A DNA stretch of 64,000 nt, taken from Nematostella vectensis. Lineage: Eukaryota; Cnidaria; Anthozoa; Actiniaria; Edwardsiidae. Positions within the stretch are counted from its first letter, which is position 1. Every line of letters begins with the position of its first letter. A model generated the notes under the pieces. The model was not told the DNA's origin, did no database searches, and saw nothing but the letters and a program-made list of their open reading frames with translations. This document shows, in pieces, positions 10,124 through 20,800 of this stretch. The position numbers were made by a program, and so were the translations under genes. Location: NCBI RefSeq assembly GCF_932526225.1, contig NC_064034.1, forward strand, positions 20,088,927 through 20,152,926. Reading direction: 5' to 3'.

Positions 10124-10810
10124 ATGGCCGTCTGTTTATCAGGATTACCAACGCCAAAAGCCTTCGACTGCATTGGCGAACCAGCCACGCTGGAACAAAG
10201 ATGGACAATCTGGAAGTTCGAATTTGAGCTCTACTGCACTGCATCTGGCATCAAAGACTCGAAACAACAACGAGCAATACTTCTTCACCTAGCAGGAGCT
10301 GGAATACGAGAAATTTTTCACGTTTTTACGGCTGAACAACAGGGGGAGGACTATAAAACAGCCATGGACTCCCTCACTCAACACTTCAAACTCAAGAAAA
10401 ACGTACCGATGGCCAGGCAAGCCTTCTTGACAGCGGTACCAAAACCCGGTGAGAGGATTCATCAATTTGCAATTAGACTGCAAACCCTTTGCGAACACTG
10501 CGAGTACAACGACCAAAAGGACAGTCAAATTCGAGATAGAATTTTGACCTTCATATTGGATAAACCCCTCAAAGCAAAACTCTTTCGTGAGGAAGGTCTG
10601 ACTCTCAGCAAGCTCCTGGAAATTGTCAACACGTACCATGACAAAGAAGCACTAGTTCTTGTGCCAGATCAAGGTGGTGTTAACCAATTGAGAGTACAAC
10701 AGAAGCCTGACAGTTTGATGGCAGATGTCATCGTTGCAATAAGCAGGGTCATAAAGCTGCTGACTGCAGATGTAGCCAAAATCACCAATGTGAAAAATGT
10801 GGGAAAATAG
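10124..10810 (+). pseudogene. gag: Gag polyprotein, frameshifted before the zinc knuckles
   Basis: The open frame covers the capsid-like part: WTIWKFEFELYCTASG, AILLHLAGAGIREIF, a PGERIHQFAIRL helix segment and LTLSKLLEIVNTYHDKE, typical of Mag/gypsy Gag. I place the start at the ATG at 10124 because the frame further upstream runs back through the primer site into the LTR. The nucleocapsid is in the -1 frame: two perfect C-x2-C-x4-H-x4-C knuckles at 10726-10767 and 10789-10830. A frame change therefore lies at roughly 10706-10725, where the knuckle frame has a TGA just upstream. This is either a programmed shift or, more likely, an indel in this copy. The knuckle frame ends at TAA near 10967, overlapping the start of pol. 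Confidence 0.85.
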
Positions 10811-10921
10811 GACATTTCAAGGTCTGCTGCAAATCAAAGCAGACATCTGGAAAAGCAAAGTCTGCAAGTGGACCAAAATCAAAGGGCAGGAAGCCATCTC
10901 ATGTAAGACAAGTGGAAGCTG

Positions 10922-13900
10922 TTGATGTTCAAGAAACTAATAGCGAAGAGGAAGAAGATGGTTTTTAATGTATTCTGCACGCACACAGAGTCACCGCCTG
11001 GTACTATGGAGATATCTATTGGAGGTGTTATACAGAATGTCATCATTGATTCGGGTGCAAGCTGTAACCTTATGTCAGAAAGGACATTCAATGACTTATC
11101 AAAAGGAGACATTGTTTTGAAGCCAAGTAGCAAGCAAATTTTTGCATATTCGTCTAGTGATGCTTTAAATCTTAAGGGTAGTTGTATGCTTAATGTGCAT
11201 GTACCAGAAACAAATGTGGATAAGCGCGCAAAGTTTTTCATTGTCTCTGGAAAAGCGTCAACTTTGTTAGGTCGTGAATTATCTGAAGCTCTAGGCATAC
11301 TCAAAGTAGGAGTTCAGGTTAATAGTTGTAGCTCAGATTTCTCAGCTATAAATACTCAGTTAAACAGCAAAGCAGCGCTTAAGGCCAAATTTCCTAATGT
11401 TTTTCATGGTTTGGGCAAGCTTAAAGGTTTTAAACTCAAGTTACATATTGATCAGAATATTAAGCCAGTAGCACAACCATTGCGTAGGATTCCCTTTAGT
11501 CGCAGGCAGAAGGTCGCTGACAAGTTAGAGGAACTTGAGAAGCTTGGTGTGGTGGAAAAGGTAAACAGTCCTACAAGTTGGATCAATCCCCTTGTGGCAG
11601 TCGAAAAGCCAAATGGAGATGTTCGCATTTGTTTGGACATGCGCCAGGCCAATCAGGCTATCTTAAGAGAAAGACACCCAGTACCTACTATGCAAGAAAC
11701 CCTACAAGAAATCTCAGATGCAAAGATTTTCACCAAATTGAATTTAAACATGGCTTTCCATCAAATCGAGTTATCCCCAGAGTCCCGAGACATAACTACT
11801 TTCGCAGCGCCAACAGGTTTATATCGCTACTGTCGATTGCTCTTCGGTGTGAACATGGCTACCGAGAAGTTCCAGAACCTGATATGGCAAGTTTTGAAAG
11901 ACTGCCCTGGAGCCTTCAACATGCATGACGACATTCTTATAGTGGGTAGGAACCAAAAGGAGCATGACGAGAACCTGGAAAGAGCTGTCCAAAAGCTGCA
12001 AGACAGCGGGCTCACCCTCAACTATGAGAAATGTGTGGTAGGAGCCTCGAGTATGGATTTCATGGGAGACACCATTTCTGCAGATGGTCTTAAGTTATCT
12101 GACAAAAGAGTCGAAGCAATTGTCGAGGCACCTGCACCAACCAACCAATCAGAGGTGAGAAGTTTCCTTGGTTCTGCTCAATTTTGTGCCAAATTCATTC
12201 CACAGTTTGCAACCATTTCTGCTCCCCTGTGGGATCTTACCAGTAAAAATGCTAAATGGAAATGGGGTGCCAAAGAGGCAGAATCATTTACACAAATTAA
12301 GCACTTGCTAACATGTGCACCAGTCATGTCTTATTTTACACAGGGAGCCCAGACCAGGATTATCACTGACGCCTCACCAGTTGGCCTGGGGGCCATACTA
12401 GAGCAAAGACAACCTGGTGATGGTCAATTTCGACCAGTGTACTACGCAAGTCGTAAGCTTAGTAAGGTTGAACAGCGCTACTCACAGTTCGAGCGAGAGG
12501 CCCTTGCTGTCAAATGGGCCTGTGAGAAATTTCACATGTTCCTTTATGGAACCCATTTTGAAATACTAACTGATCACAAACCCTTAATTTCAGTCCTGGG
12601 TCCAACGTCTAAACCCCCGTCTGCTAGGATTGAACGCTGGCTGTTGTACCTTCAGCAATTCAGCTATGTGGTCAGGCACATTTCCGGAAAGGAAAATTCA
12701 GCCGACGCCCTGAGTCGTTTACCAGTTGGTCCAGTACAGACAGCTGATTCTAAAGCAACCAGCGAGTATGTGTTTAGCACTGCAAAGGCCGCAGTACCTG
12801 TCGCCATGACCCCAAAGCATGTAGAGGTTGTTTCAGAGAAGGACCCAACCCTTATTCTGGTACGCGAAGCAATTAGAAGTGGAGACTTCACCCGCCTCAC
12901 AGGTACCTTGTACAAAGCAGTGTCAAAGGAGTTGTGGATTGCCGGACAATTAGTGATGCGTGGAAACCGAATTGTGCTACCAGAATCCCTATGGAAGCAA
13001 GCAATTATTTTAGCTCATGAGGGACACCAAGGAATGGTGCGCACAAAATCCCGCCTGCGAAGCAAACTATGGTGGCCGCAGATGGATGCACAGGCTGAAC
13101 AGTTCATCAAGGCCTGCTACCCCTGCCAGCTAGTTGGACCACGTGGCAAACCGGAACCTGTTCGATCAACAGAACTACCTGAAGAACCATGGGAGGACCT
13201 CGCCACAGATTTGACTGAGATACCTGGAGGAAACCACTTGCTGGTAGTTGTGGATAACTACTCCAGATGGCCAGAGGTAGTACTCCTTAAGAAAACCGAT
13301 GCGCCACACGTCATCACGGCATTGGAGGGAATATTCAGAACACATGGCATACCATACACGGTTCGCAGCGACAACGGACCGCCCTTTGCCTCGAAAGAAT
13401 TTGAGAATTTCTTAGAGTTCTTAGGCATAGAACATAAGAAAGGAATTCCATATTGGCCACAGAGCAACGGCGAAGTGGAACGATGTAACAGAACAATTCT
13501 TAAAGTGATTCGGATAGCAAACTTGCAAGGAAATGATTGGAAGAAAGCGCTTGATGATTTCCTCTTTCAGTATCGCACAACAAACCATGCCGCAACTGGA
13601 TGCTCGCCAGCCGAACTCCTAATGGGAAGGCAGCTCCGAGACAAGCTACCTAGTGTAAAGATTCCGAAGGATAGAGCGACAGAGTCAGAGTGGCAACACA
13701 AACTTAGGGACAGAGACGCACTATCAAAACCCAGACAGAAAGAGTATGCTGATGCTAGAAGACATGCTGAGCCAAGTGGAATTGATGAAGGCGATGAAGT
13801 ACTGCTGCGACAGACTCGCCGCGAGAACAAACTCTCTCCAGTTTTTGAGCCTGAAGCTTACAAGGTTTTGCAGAAGACAGGTAATGCAGTTGTACTGGAG

Positions 13901-14158
13901 GATTCTGATGGAAATAGGAAGATGAGGAATGTAGCACAAATGAAGAAGTTCATCAAACCACAGGAAGCAGTCGCCGCAGACATGCTGCCTACTCCACCTG
14001 AAATCGCGCAGGAACACCAAACCGCACCTGAGACCCAGAACCAGTCCACACTTGATTGTACAGCTGAAATGCCAGCGTCTCCTGGTTCTCTAGCCAATCA
14101 GCGACCTGCGCGCACTAGGCAACAACCTGTTCGTTTTAAGGATTATGTGCTACAATAA
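10922..14158 (+). CDS. pol: Pol polyprotein: protease, reverse transcriptase, RNase H, integrase
   Basis: 1,078 codons without interruption. Aspartic protease: DSGA at residues 43-46. Reverse transcriptase: motif A reads FTKLNLNMAFHQIEL with Asn at about residue 274 where catalytic Asp is expected; the second motif is MHDDIL with Asp 336-337 intact. RNase H: TDASPVGLGA with Asp about 483, then EREALAVKWACEKF and NSADALSRLP. Integrase: HHCC zinc motif starting near residue 699, then Asp 763, Asp 817 (RSDNGPPF) and Glu 853 (NGEVER), giving D-x35-E. A GPY/F-like C-terminal segment follows. The length is normal for Mag-type Pol. The first ATG overlaps the end of the Gag nucleocapsid frame in the +1 register, so natural expression may be by frameshift. 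The D-to-N change should abolish polymerisation unless complemented. Confidence 0.95.
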   Translation: MMFKKLIAKRKKMVFNVFCTHTESPPGTMEISIGGVIQNVIIDSGASCNLMSERTFNDLSKGDIVLKPSSKQIFAYSSSDALNLKGSCMLNVHVPETNVDKRAKFFIVSGKASTLLGRELSEALGILKVGVQVNSCSSDFSAINTQLNSKAALKAKFPNVFHGLGKLKGFKLKLHIDQNIKPVAQPLRRIPFSRRQKVADKLEELEKLGVVEKVNSPTSWINPLVAVEKPNGDVRICLDMRQANQAILRERHPVPTMQETLQEISDAKIFTKLNLNMAFHQIELSPESRDITTFAAPTGLYRYCRLLFGVNMATEKFQNLIWQVLKDCPGAFNMHDDILIVGRNQKEHDENLERAVQKLQDSGLTLNYEKCVVGASSMDFMGDTISADGLKLSDKRVEAIVEAPAPTNQSEVRSFLGSAQFCAKFIPQFATISAPLWDLTSKNAKWKWGAKEAESFTQIKHLLTCAPVMSYFTQGAQTRIITDASPVGLGAILEQRQPGDGQFRPVYYASRKLSKVEQRYSQFEREALAVKWACEKFHMFLYGTHFEILTDHKPLISVLGPTSKPPSARIERWLLYLQQFSYVVRHISGKENSADALSRLPVGPVQTADSKATSEYVFSTAKAAVPVAMTPKHVEVVSEKDPTLILVREAIRSGDFTRLTGTLYKAVSKELWIAGQLVMRGNRIVLPESLWKQAIILAHEGHQGMVRTKSRLRSKLWWPQMDAQAEQFIKACYPCQLVGPRGKPEPVRSTELPEEPWEDLATDLTEIPGGNHLLVVVDNYSRWPEVVLLKKTDAPHVITALEGIFRTHGIPYTVRSDNGPPFASKEFENFLEFLGIEHKKGIPYWPQSNGEVERCNRTILKVIRIANLQGNDWKKALDDFLFQYRTTNHAATGCSPAELLMGRQLRDKLPSVKIPKDRATESEWQHKLRDRDALSKPRQKEYADARRHAEPSGIDEGDEVLLRQTRRENKLSPVFEPEAYKVLQKTGNAVVLEDSDGNRKMRNVAQMKKFIKPQEAVAADMLPTPPEIAQEHQTAPETQNQSTLDCTAEMPASPGSLANQRPARTRQQPVRFKDYVLQ

Positions 14159-14259
14159 GTTTTGTTAGTTTTATTTTTCTTTTCAGTTTTACATACATGC
14201 GTAGGACCCCTACTATAGCTGTTATAGTTATTTAGCTCCTAGTATGGACTTTAATGCTA

Positions 14260-14272
14260 AGTAAGGGGGGGA
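14260..14272 (+). promoter_or_regulatory. Polypurine tract
   Basis: AAGTAAGGGGGGGA runs directly into the 3' LTR; it is the expected primer for plus-strand DNA synthesis. Confidence 0.85.
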
Positions 14273-14417
14273 TGTAGTGTCCGCCGCGTTGCATTATGGA
14301 TTGTTAGGGTGCGCAATGCACCATGGTAGAACACATGTTAGAGATCCGCCATCTTGTATTAAATGTGGAAGACCACGAGTCTGTTTCTTTTTGCTTTGTT
14401 CCTTGCCGAACACCACA
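14273..14417 (+). repeat. 3' LTR
   Basis: 145 bp, read as identical to the 5' LTR, and followed by the GGCAC target duplication at 14418-14422. Confidence 0.95.
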
Positions 14418-14869
14418 GGCACATATGTTGAATTCGACAGTCGGCGGTAAAAAGTGTAAATTCACATAGTGAAATTCACATATCGGTGACTCAGTTCAAT
14501 TGAAAGCTAAGGTATGTTTTCAAAGTGTTTTGGCGCTGGATTGGCGGCTGGTCGATTTTTGTGAGTTTTATCGGGCCTCGAAGTAGTTGTGTGATGGCCG
14601 TTAGCCGATAAAGTCCCCAGCCTAGTAAGAAATACAATTCGTGGCGGGCTTCAAACTCGATCTTCTGACATTCTATCGGCAAAATTGAAATAGACTGAAG
14701 ATTAAAGACTCAAACACAATATTACTTAGTCTAAAGTTTTATTTTTCACGATAAAGTATTTTTCCCCCAACATTCCTAGTTTATAAACCACTGACAGTAG
14801 CCTTGGGCTGCCTGTGGTCTTATCCCTTCGTATATTTTAGTTACCATACACTGATTTTCAGATTCTTAC

Positions 14870-17800
14870 CGCTATGTTGTTTAGGATATATCTTGTAGCC
14901 AACAGTAATATCATTGCATGGATTGGACTCCCACTTGTACGGGTAGACAAACGAAACTATGATGCGGGGACAGCTGGAAATGGTAATCAAATGTGATGTT
15001 TATTAAAGAATTTCTCATTCCTTCGATAATCTGCTTAAATGCCACTCATGCCTTCATGGATTTTGTTCGAATCTTGAAACTTACTTAAGCTGGTTTCCCT
15101 TGCATGAAGAGTCAAAGTTTTGAGCTCCACTGGGAATCTGAAAGCAGCAATTTTGAAACCGTCAGGATAGAAGAGGCAGTTTCTCATCGCTCGACTATAA
15201 CCTTCTCCCTTTCAAACATGGGACTATTATGTATGACTAGGCGCACAGATGCTGACCGATATCCGACGATTGCAGACCGCAAGAGACTAAGCTGGTACCA
15301 CAGAAATCCTGAAGAGAGCGCAAGAGACTAAGCTGGAACCACAGGAATCCTGAAGAGAGCGCAAGGGACTATGGTGTCGAGGTGTCGAGTGTTTCTTCAG
15401 GAACAAATCATACTAGAGGTAAAGGCCGCATTGTGTGACACCAATTTATAACAAAGATATGCACATCAATACACGAATATTATGAGAACCCCCCCTTCCC
15501 CTTCTGTCACGAGCCCACGGTAATATCATTATTATTATTCCCCTCCAACCTTGTAGAAGACAGTGGCATTCTTTTTGACAGCATCAATAGACAATGAGTT
15601 TAAGGGTACTTCTACTTGGAAAACACCTACAAAATGAACGCATTTAAATCCATGATGTTTTATTTGCCAATAAAAAAATGCGGGCTGTACGGGAACTTAT
15701 ATGGACCCGAGTATTATTTCATCGTTCTATGGCACAAGTGCGAATTTCATCAGGCCATGAAAAATTTGAGGCTCCATAAGATGCATGACCCAAATGAACG
15801 ATATCCATAATACAGCGTTGATCGCACAGTGTTGCCTTGCTTTTGAGCGGGCCGTACCCTGTATCTTAGTTTGTAAATAATCCAGTAAATCTTCAGTTCT
15901 GCCTACCTTCATTTCCTGCGATCTCGTGGATGTCTTCATCAGAGAGCTTCCTGCCCGGGATGTCAGTCTCGGTGAAGGTCACGCAGGTGACGGAGTCTGC
16001 GCAGTTGTTCTCAGCTTTCTGAAGATGATCGTTGTTCGTGGCGTTGATAGTCACAACCAGCGTCCACCCGCCGCCTTAAAGAAGGAAGATAATAAATGTT
16101 TTTGTTTTCATTTTAGCGTCCTTCTTCAAATTAGCGATTTACGGATAATAAAAACTGTTCTGAAACTCATCAAAACCACAAGCTAAACAGGCTGAGTCTT
16201 TTTCTTGAAGATTCGAACCACCGGGATTTAACTGCTATTTTTTGATGAAAAAGAATAATATTCTTAAAAAGTGTTATATTTTGCTTGCATTAGTATAGGA
16301 CTTGGCGGTTTCAGCGCACTCCTACGGAATGTGCTCAAACCAAGCCAAGTCTATACTACTCACCATTGTATGGTGTCAAATTCTGGTATGATTGTATGGT
16401 ATCACATTTTGGTGAAACTATATGATAAAAGATTTTGGTGAAACTATATGGTATCACATTTTGCTGAAACTATATGATAAAAGATTTTGGTGAAACTATA
16501 TGGTATCACATTTTGCTGAAGCTATATGATAAAAGATTTTGGTGAAACTATATGGTATCACATTTTGCTGAAACTATATGATAAAAGATTTTGGTGAAAC
16601 TATATGGTATCACATTTTGCTGAAACTATATGATAAAAGATTTTGGTGAAACTATATGGTATCACATTTTGGTGAAACTATATGATAAAAGATTTTGGTG
16701 AAATGATAACTATATGTTATCATATTGTGGTGAAACTATATGATACAAGATTTTGGTGTCTGAGAGAGAGCCTGACCCGATAGCTATTTTGTTTATAATC
16801 GACCGGGACTTCGCGTACTTTTTTCCTAACTCTTTGGTGGTGTTCGAGGTTCGCGCTAATAGAGTTCTTAATAGAGCAGATTTGTTGTAGTCTGAAACTT
16901 TTACCATTGCCTTCCTCGGTTGGGATGGTTGGGGTGGTTTCGCTTCGTACATGTTGTCCATTATATTATATGGTTAGATAATCTCGATGTACGTTTCTTG
17001 TTTTGTGCTGCCGTACATGTACCCAACATCGCCGGATAGCTCCTCACACATTACATTGCTAGTGAAAAGCGTTGAGTTAGCGCCCGTCTCGGTGTTGATG
17101 TGGAGAATGACATGGTTTGACTCCCATACGTACAACTGGTATGCCACTGATGAAAGTGTCTGAGGGTTGTCGAATACTACACCAGTGCTCGTGTGTAGGT
17201 GGTGTTTCGGCATGATCACACCCCAAGAGGCACCTACTTGGTTACTAGACGCTAGAATGTTCTGCCCAGTAAATGCTTAAGGGCCACCCCCACGCTTCGC
17301 TTTCAAGCGAAGAGAACCTCTGGTCAATGGGCACACCACTGATCTCCGTGCAGTATAGGACTAAATTCGCAGTTAGTTTAACTATATTTTGGCTTTTCCT
17401 CAACCCTAGACTGATGTTAAAATCAATAACCTCCCTCCAACCTCCATTACCAAATACTCTCAGGGATTTGTGTATGTGTTTTGCTCTGTATGAAGCTATA
17501 CGGGCACTGTTTCCTATATCGTCAGCGACTGACTCGCTCACTTGGTAGTTCGCTGCTGTTTCGCCTTCGATACCGAAGGCATACACTTGGATTTTTTGTG
17601 GGCTTGGTGAGTTATGTGAGACGGTGAAAGTGATATTACCTATGAAGTTACCTGTGTCGATTACAGCCTCAGTGAATCGGTAGCCTTGCTTCCCATCTAT
17701 GGCGCCTCTCTTAATGCTATCCCCACGGAAGCCCCACCCAGCCATTTGGATGTTGATGGTTCCCATCGCAAGCATCACATTTGGGTCTATGCATCAGCAC

Positions 17801-20800
17801 TAGATTCGAATGGTGTAGCCTCTAGATGCTGTCAGTCAGGTAGTGCTACCGATAGGTAGAGAGATGGCTATTGTTTCTTGTGCCCCATTTGGGACACTAC
17901 TAGGTAGAAGCCTTAGTGTTTAGGATACAGCCCTTCTGATATATAGGCTCCTCTAATTATTTTCAGGTTACTTGATGTTGAGCTCCAAAGGCTTTGGTTG
18001 TTTAGAAACCATAATGCGTTGTGTGTGATATATGACCTTCGTCCAGGTCTGAGGGCGTTCATTTGTTCGGGGGTTTGACCTTTGAAGGCTTTAAAGCAGA
18101 AGATTCTAGACAAGAAGACTCTGCGGTGCAAGAGGCTGGTGACAAGGTGTACGAGCCTATAACGAAGACGGTTAAAAAGGCTCAAGAAGACGTAGATAAG
18201 AAACAGGATAAACTAATAGAGAAGCTACAAGAGAACCAAGAGAATATTGTGGAAGCTGTAGATAGTCTAACTGAAGCTGTTTCAACAAAAGGATCAACGG
18301 GAGGAGTCGAGTAATGGTTAGAGTCGATCGCTGAAGAGGTTGGGAGAGAAGAGGCCGGTGGAGATGAAGAAGCTGTTGGTGGGGCGCCAATGTCTCAGTT
18401 TGGCGCATTGGATACGAAGAGGCTCATAAAGCATGATATCGACCCCACTCTAGAGACCACACCATTGAAGTATTCCGTAGACAAAAAGATCAATGCGTTA
18501 AATCAACAGATAAAAGGAACGAAGTCACAAGCCGCTATAAAACGGCTGGGAAAAGAGAAACAAGCGTTGCAGACGTATAGTAAAAGGGTGTTTGGTACGT
18601 CTAAGAAAAAGCCTTAGGGAGGGGAGGACACCGTTATCGCGTTGCCTGGGACAGTTGTTAGGAGACCGAGGGGAGGCGCGCTAAAAAAAGACAGCAAAAG
18701 GGTTGGTACTCCCAAGGACAATAAGCCGCCCACCCCCCTTCCTCGGAACCTGGAATAGATCGACACAATTATGAGGAACGTCAAAAGCTACGTTGGGACG
18801 TTTAGCAAAGACATGCTACCTCGCGAGATTAAAAACAATAGTAGTCTAATCGTTAACTTTCAAGACTATTTCGACGGTGATGGCACACATTGGGTCGCTA
18901 TGTGTAATAAAACGGATAACGAATGCGTGGAGAACTTCGACAGCTTCGGCCTCCAACCCCCTGTCGAGTGTGTTAAATATACGAGAACTAGCGACAAGCC
19001 GATTGAATACAACTCATCTCAGATCCAAGATGTGAACTCGATTATGTGTAGGTACTACTGCATCTACTACATCCAACAGCGTAATATAGGGCGGAGACCT
19101 ATCGACATTCTACTCGATTTCAAACTGAGACCTGACGAGATTAATGAGACCCTCATCCAGACTTTCGCATCTATTGTCTAACGATATCATATAGAAAATG
19201 TGCAAAATGTACTGTTTGCGACAGAGGAAATACACTGATACCATCGACAAGAGAACAGAGGTATCTAGGAATGGGCGCCTCCGTATGGTTGGAGAGTGTG
19301 GTGAATGTGGGGCGATGAAGTCTAAATTTACTACGGCAACAGAAGGTGGAAGTGTTGGTGAGCTCCTGTTCGCGACTGGGGCAAAGGCTGTCGGAAAGCT
19401 CGGAGAGCTTCGCTAAGAGAGCGATTAGGAAGGCGGCAGACCGATATGTGAAACAAGGCATCGATAGTATCACGTCAGACTTGTCAGCCAAGATATCACC
19501 GAAGGTAGGGGGTTCCGACTGGTGACTGACGAGAAGAAACTAATCAAACTGACAAGCAAGCACTCCTATGTGAGTAGTAAAACATTCAACAAGGACTTAG
19601 TGGCTGTCCACAAAATCAAAGAGACGCTGACCCTAAACAGGCCAGCCTATGTGGGCATGTGCATCCTAGACCTTAGCAAGGTACAAATGTACGACTTCCA
19701 CTACAACTACATCAAAGAGAAGTACGGACACAAGGCAAGGCTACTATTCACAGATACAGACAGCCTGACCTACGAGATAGAGGCAGAAGACGTATACCAA
19801 GATCTCTGGAACGACAAACACAGATTCGACAATAGCGACTACCCTAAGAGCTCCACATACTTCAACGAAATAAACAAGAGAGGCATTGGTAAGTTCAAAG
19901 ACGAGGCTGCAGCAATCCCCATCTGCGAGTTTGTCGGACTGCGATCCAAAATGTACAGCTATGTGAAAAGCGACCAATCAGGAGGAAAGACAGCAAAGGG
20001 AACCAAAAAGAATGTAATCAAGAGTAATATCAAACATGAAGACTATAGAAAGACATTAATGGACAACAGGCAGATGATGAAAACGATCAGAAGCCAAAAC
20101 CATAGGTTAGGAAGCTATGAAATCAATAAAGTGTCACTCAGCTGTTTTGATGATAAAAGGTATATATCAAAAGACGGAATCAAAAAATTAGCCTACGGGC
20201 ACTATAAGATCGGACAATAACCCCGATCACCCATTTGACAGATGAATCTTTATTTGACACATACTGGCATCCACTAATTTGGAGAAGGTATACCATCTTA
20301 ACGCACCGAAACTATTTAAAAATAATTTCTAGTATAGTAGTATACCAACATGGAAATTGAAAGATTGGTAAGAAAGTCAACAGTCGTCACTTACAACGAC
20401 AGAGGCGAAGAGATCACACTGTCTGTGGTGGTATACTACGACGATGAGGAGCGTCCGTACGCGGCCTACGGTATGCAAATCTATAAAGACCCAAAGGGCG
20501 AGATGCACAACAACCTCGGCAGGTTCTCCGTAGCGACAGACCGCGAGGAGTACAAGATCGGATCCGGCGGATCCGAGAGCGCCACCGACTACTCCTTCCA
20601 CAAAATTGGACAAGACTACAAAAAGTCAGGCGTTAATAAGGTGAGGAACGAAGTAGTCACGACATTCAAATACGAAGACCATAGGTGAGATCGTGGAAAA
20701 CGAGAGCATGGAGAGGATGACGATCTACCCAAGTAGGAGTTGCCCGTGGATCCGGATGCCGAGCCCAGGCGAACCAAGCCTGCGCTTTTTTGCACCAAGT

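Larger units (their letters stand above)
9907..14417 (+). mobile_element. Ty3/gypsy LTR retrotransposon, Mag-like, full length
   Basis: A 4,511-bp element with two 145-bp LTRs (9907-10051 and 14273-14417) that read as identical, a 5-bp GGCAC duplication, a tRNA-Ser primer-binding site, gag and pol frames, and a G-rich polypurine tract. Identical LTRs mean a very recent insertion. Short LTRs, a serine-tRNA primer site and two CCHC knuckles fit the Mag lineage. It sits nested in TIR element 2. Defects: the gag zinc knuckles are out of frame with the rest of gag, and the first reverse-transcriptase catalytic Asp is Asn. Confidence 0.95.
9301..14814. mobile_element. TIR element 2, block A copy, split by the gypsy insertion
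   Basis: The left terminus (9301-9520) starts CAAGCAGCCCAAGGCTACTG; the right terminus (14590-14814) is its inverted match, ending GGGCTGCCTG. Terminal repeats are about 215 bp and share CTTTATCGTGAAAAATAAAA and the ATTTTGCCGATAGAAT segment. The interior holds degenerate ~24-bp repeats around CCATAAATGT (9520-9670) and one TGACGTCA module. The paralogue in block C (49738-50359) is only 622 bp because it lacks the retrotransposon and part of the right terminus. No transposase is seen, so it is non-autonomous. Confidence 0.8.
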
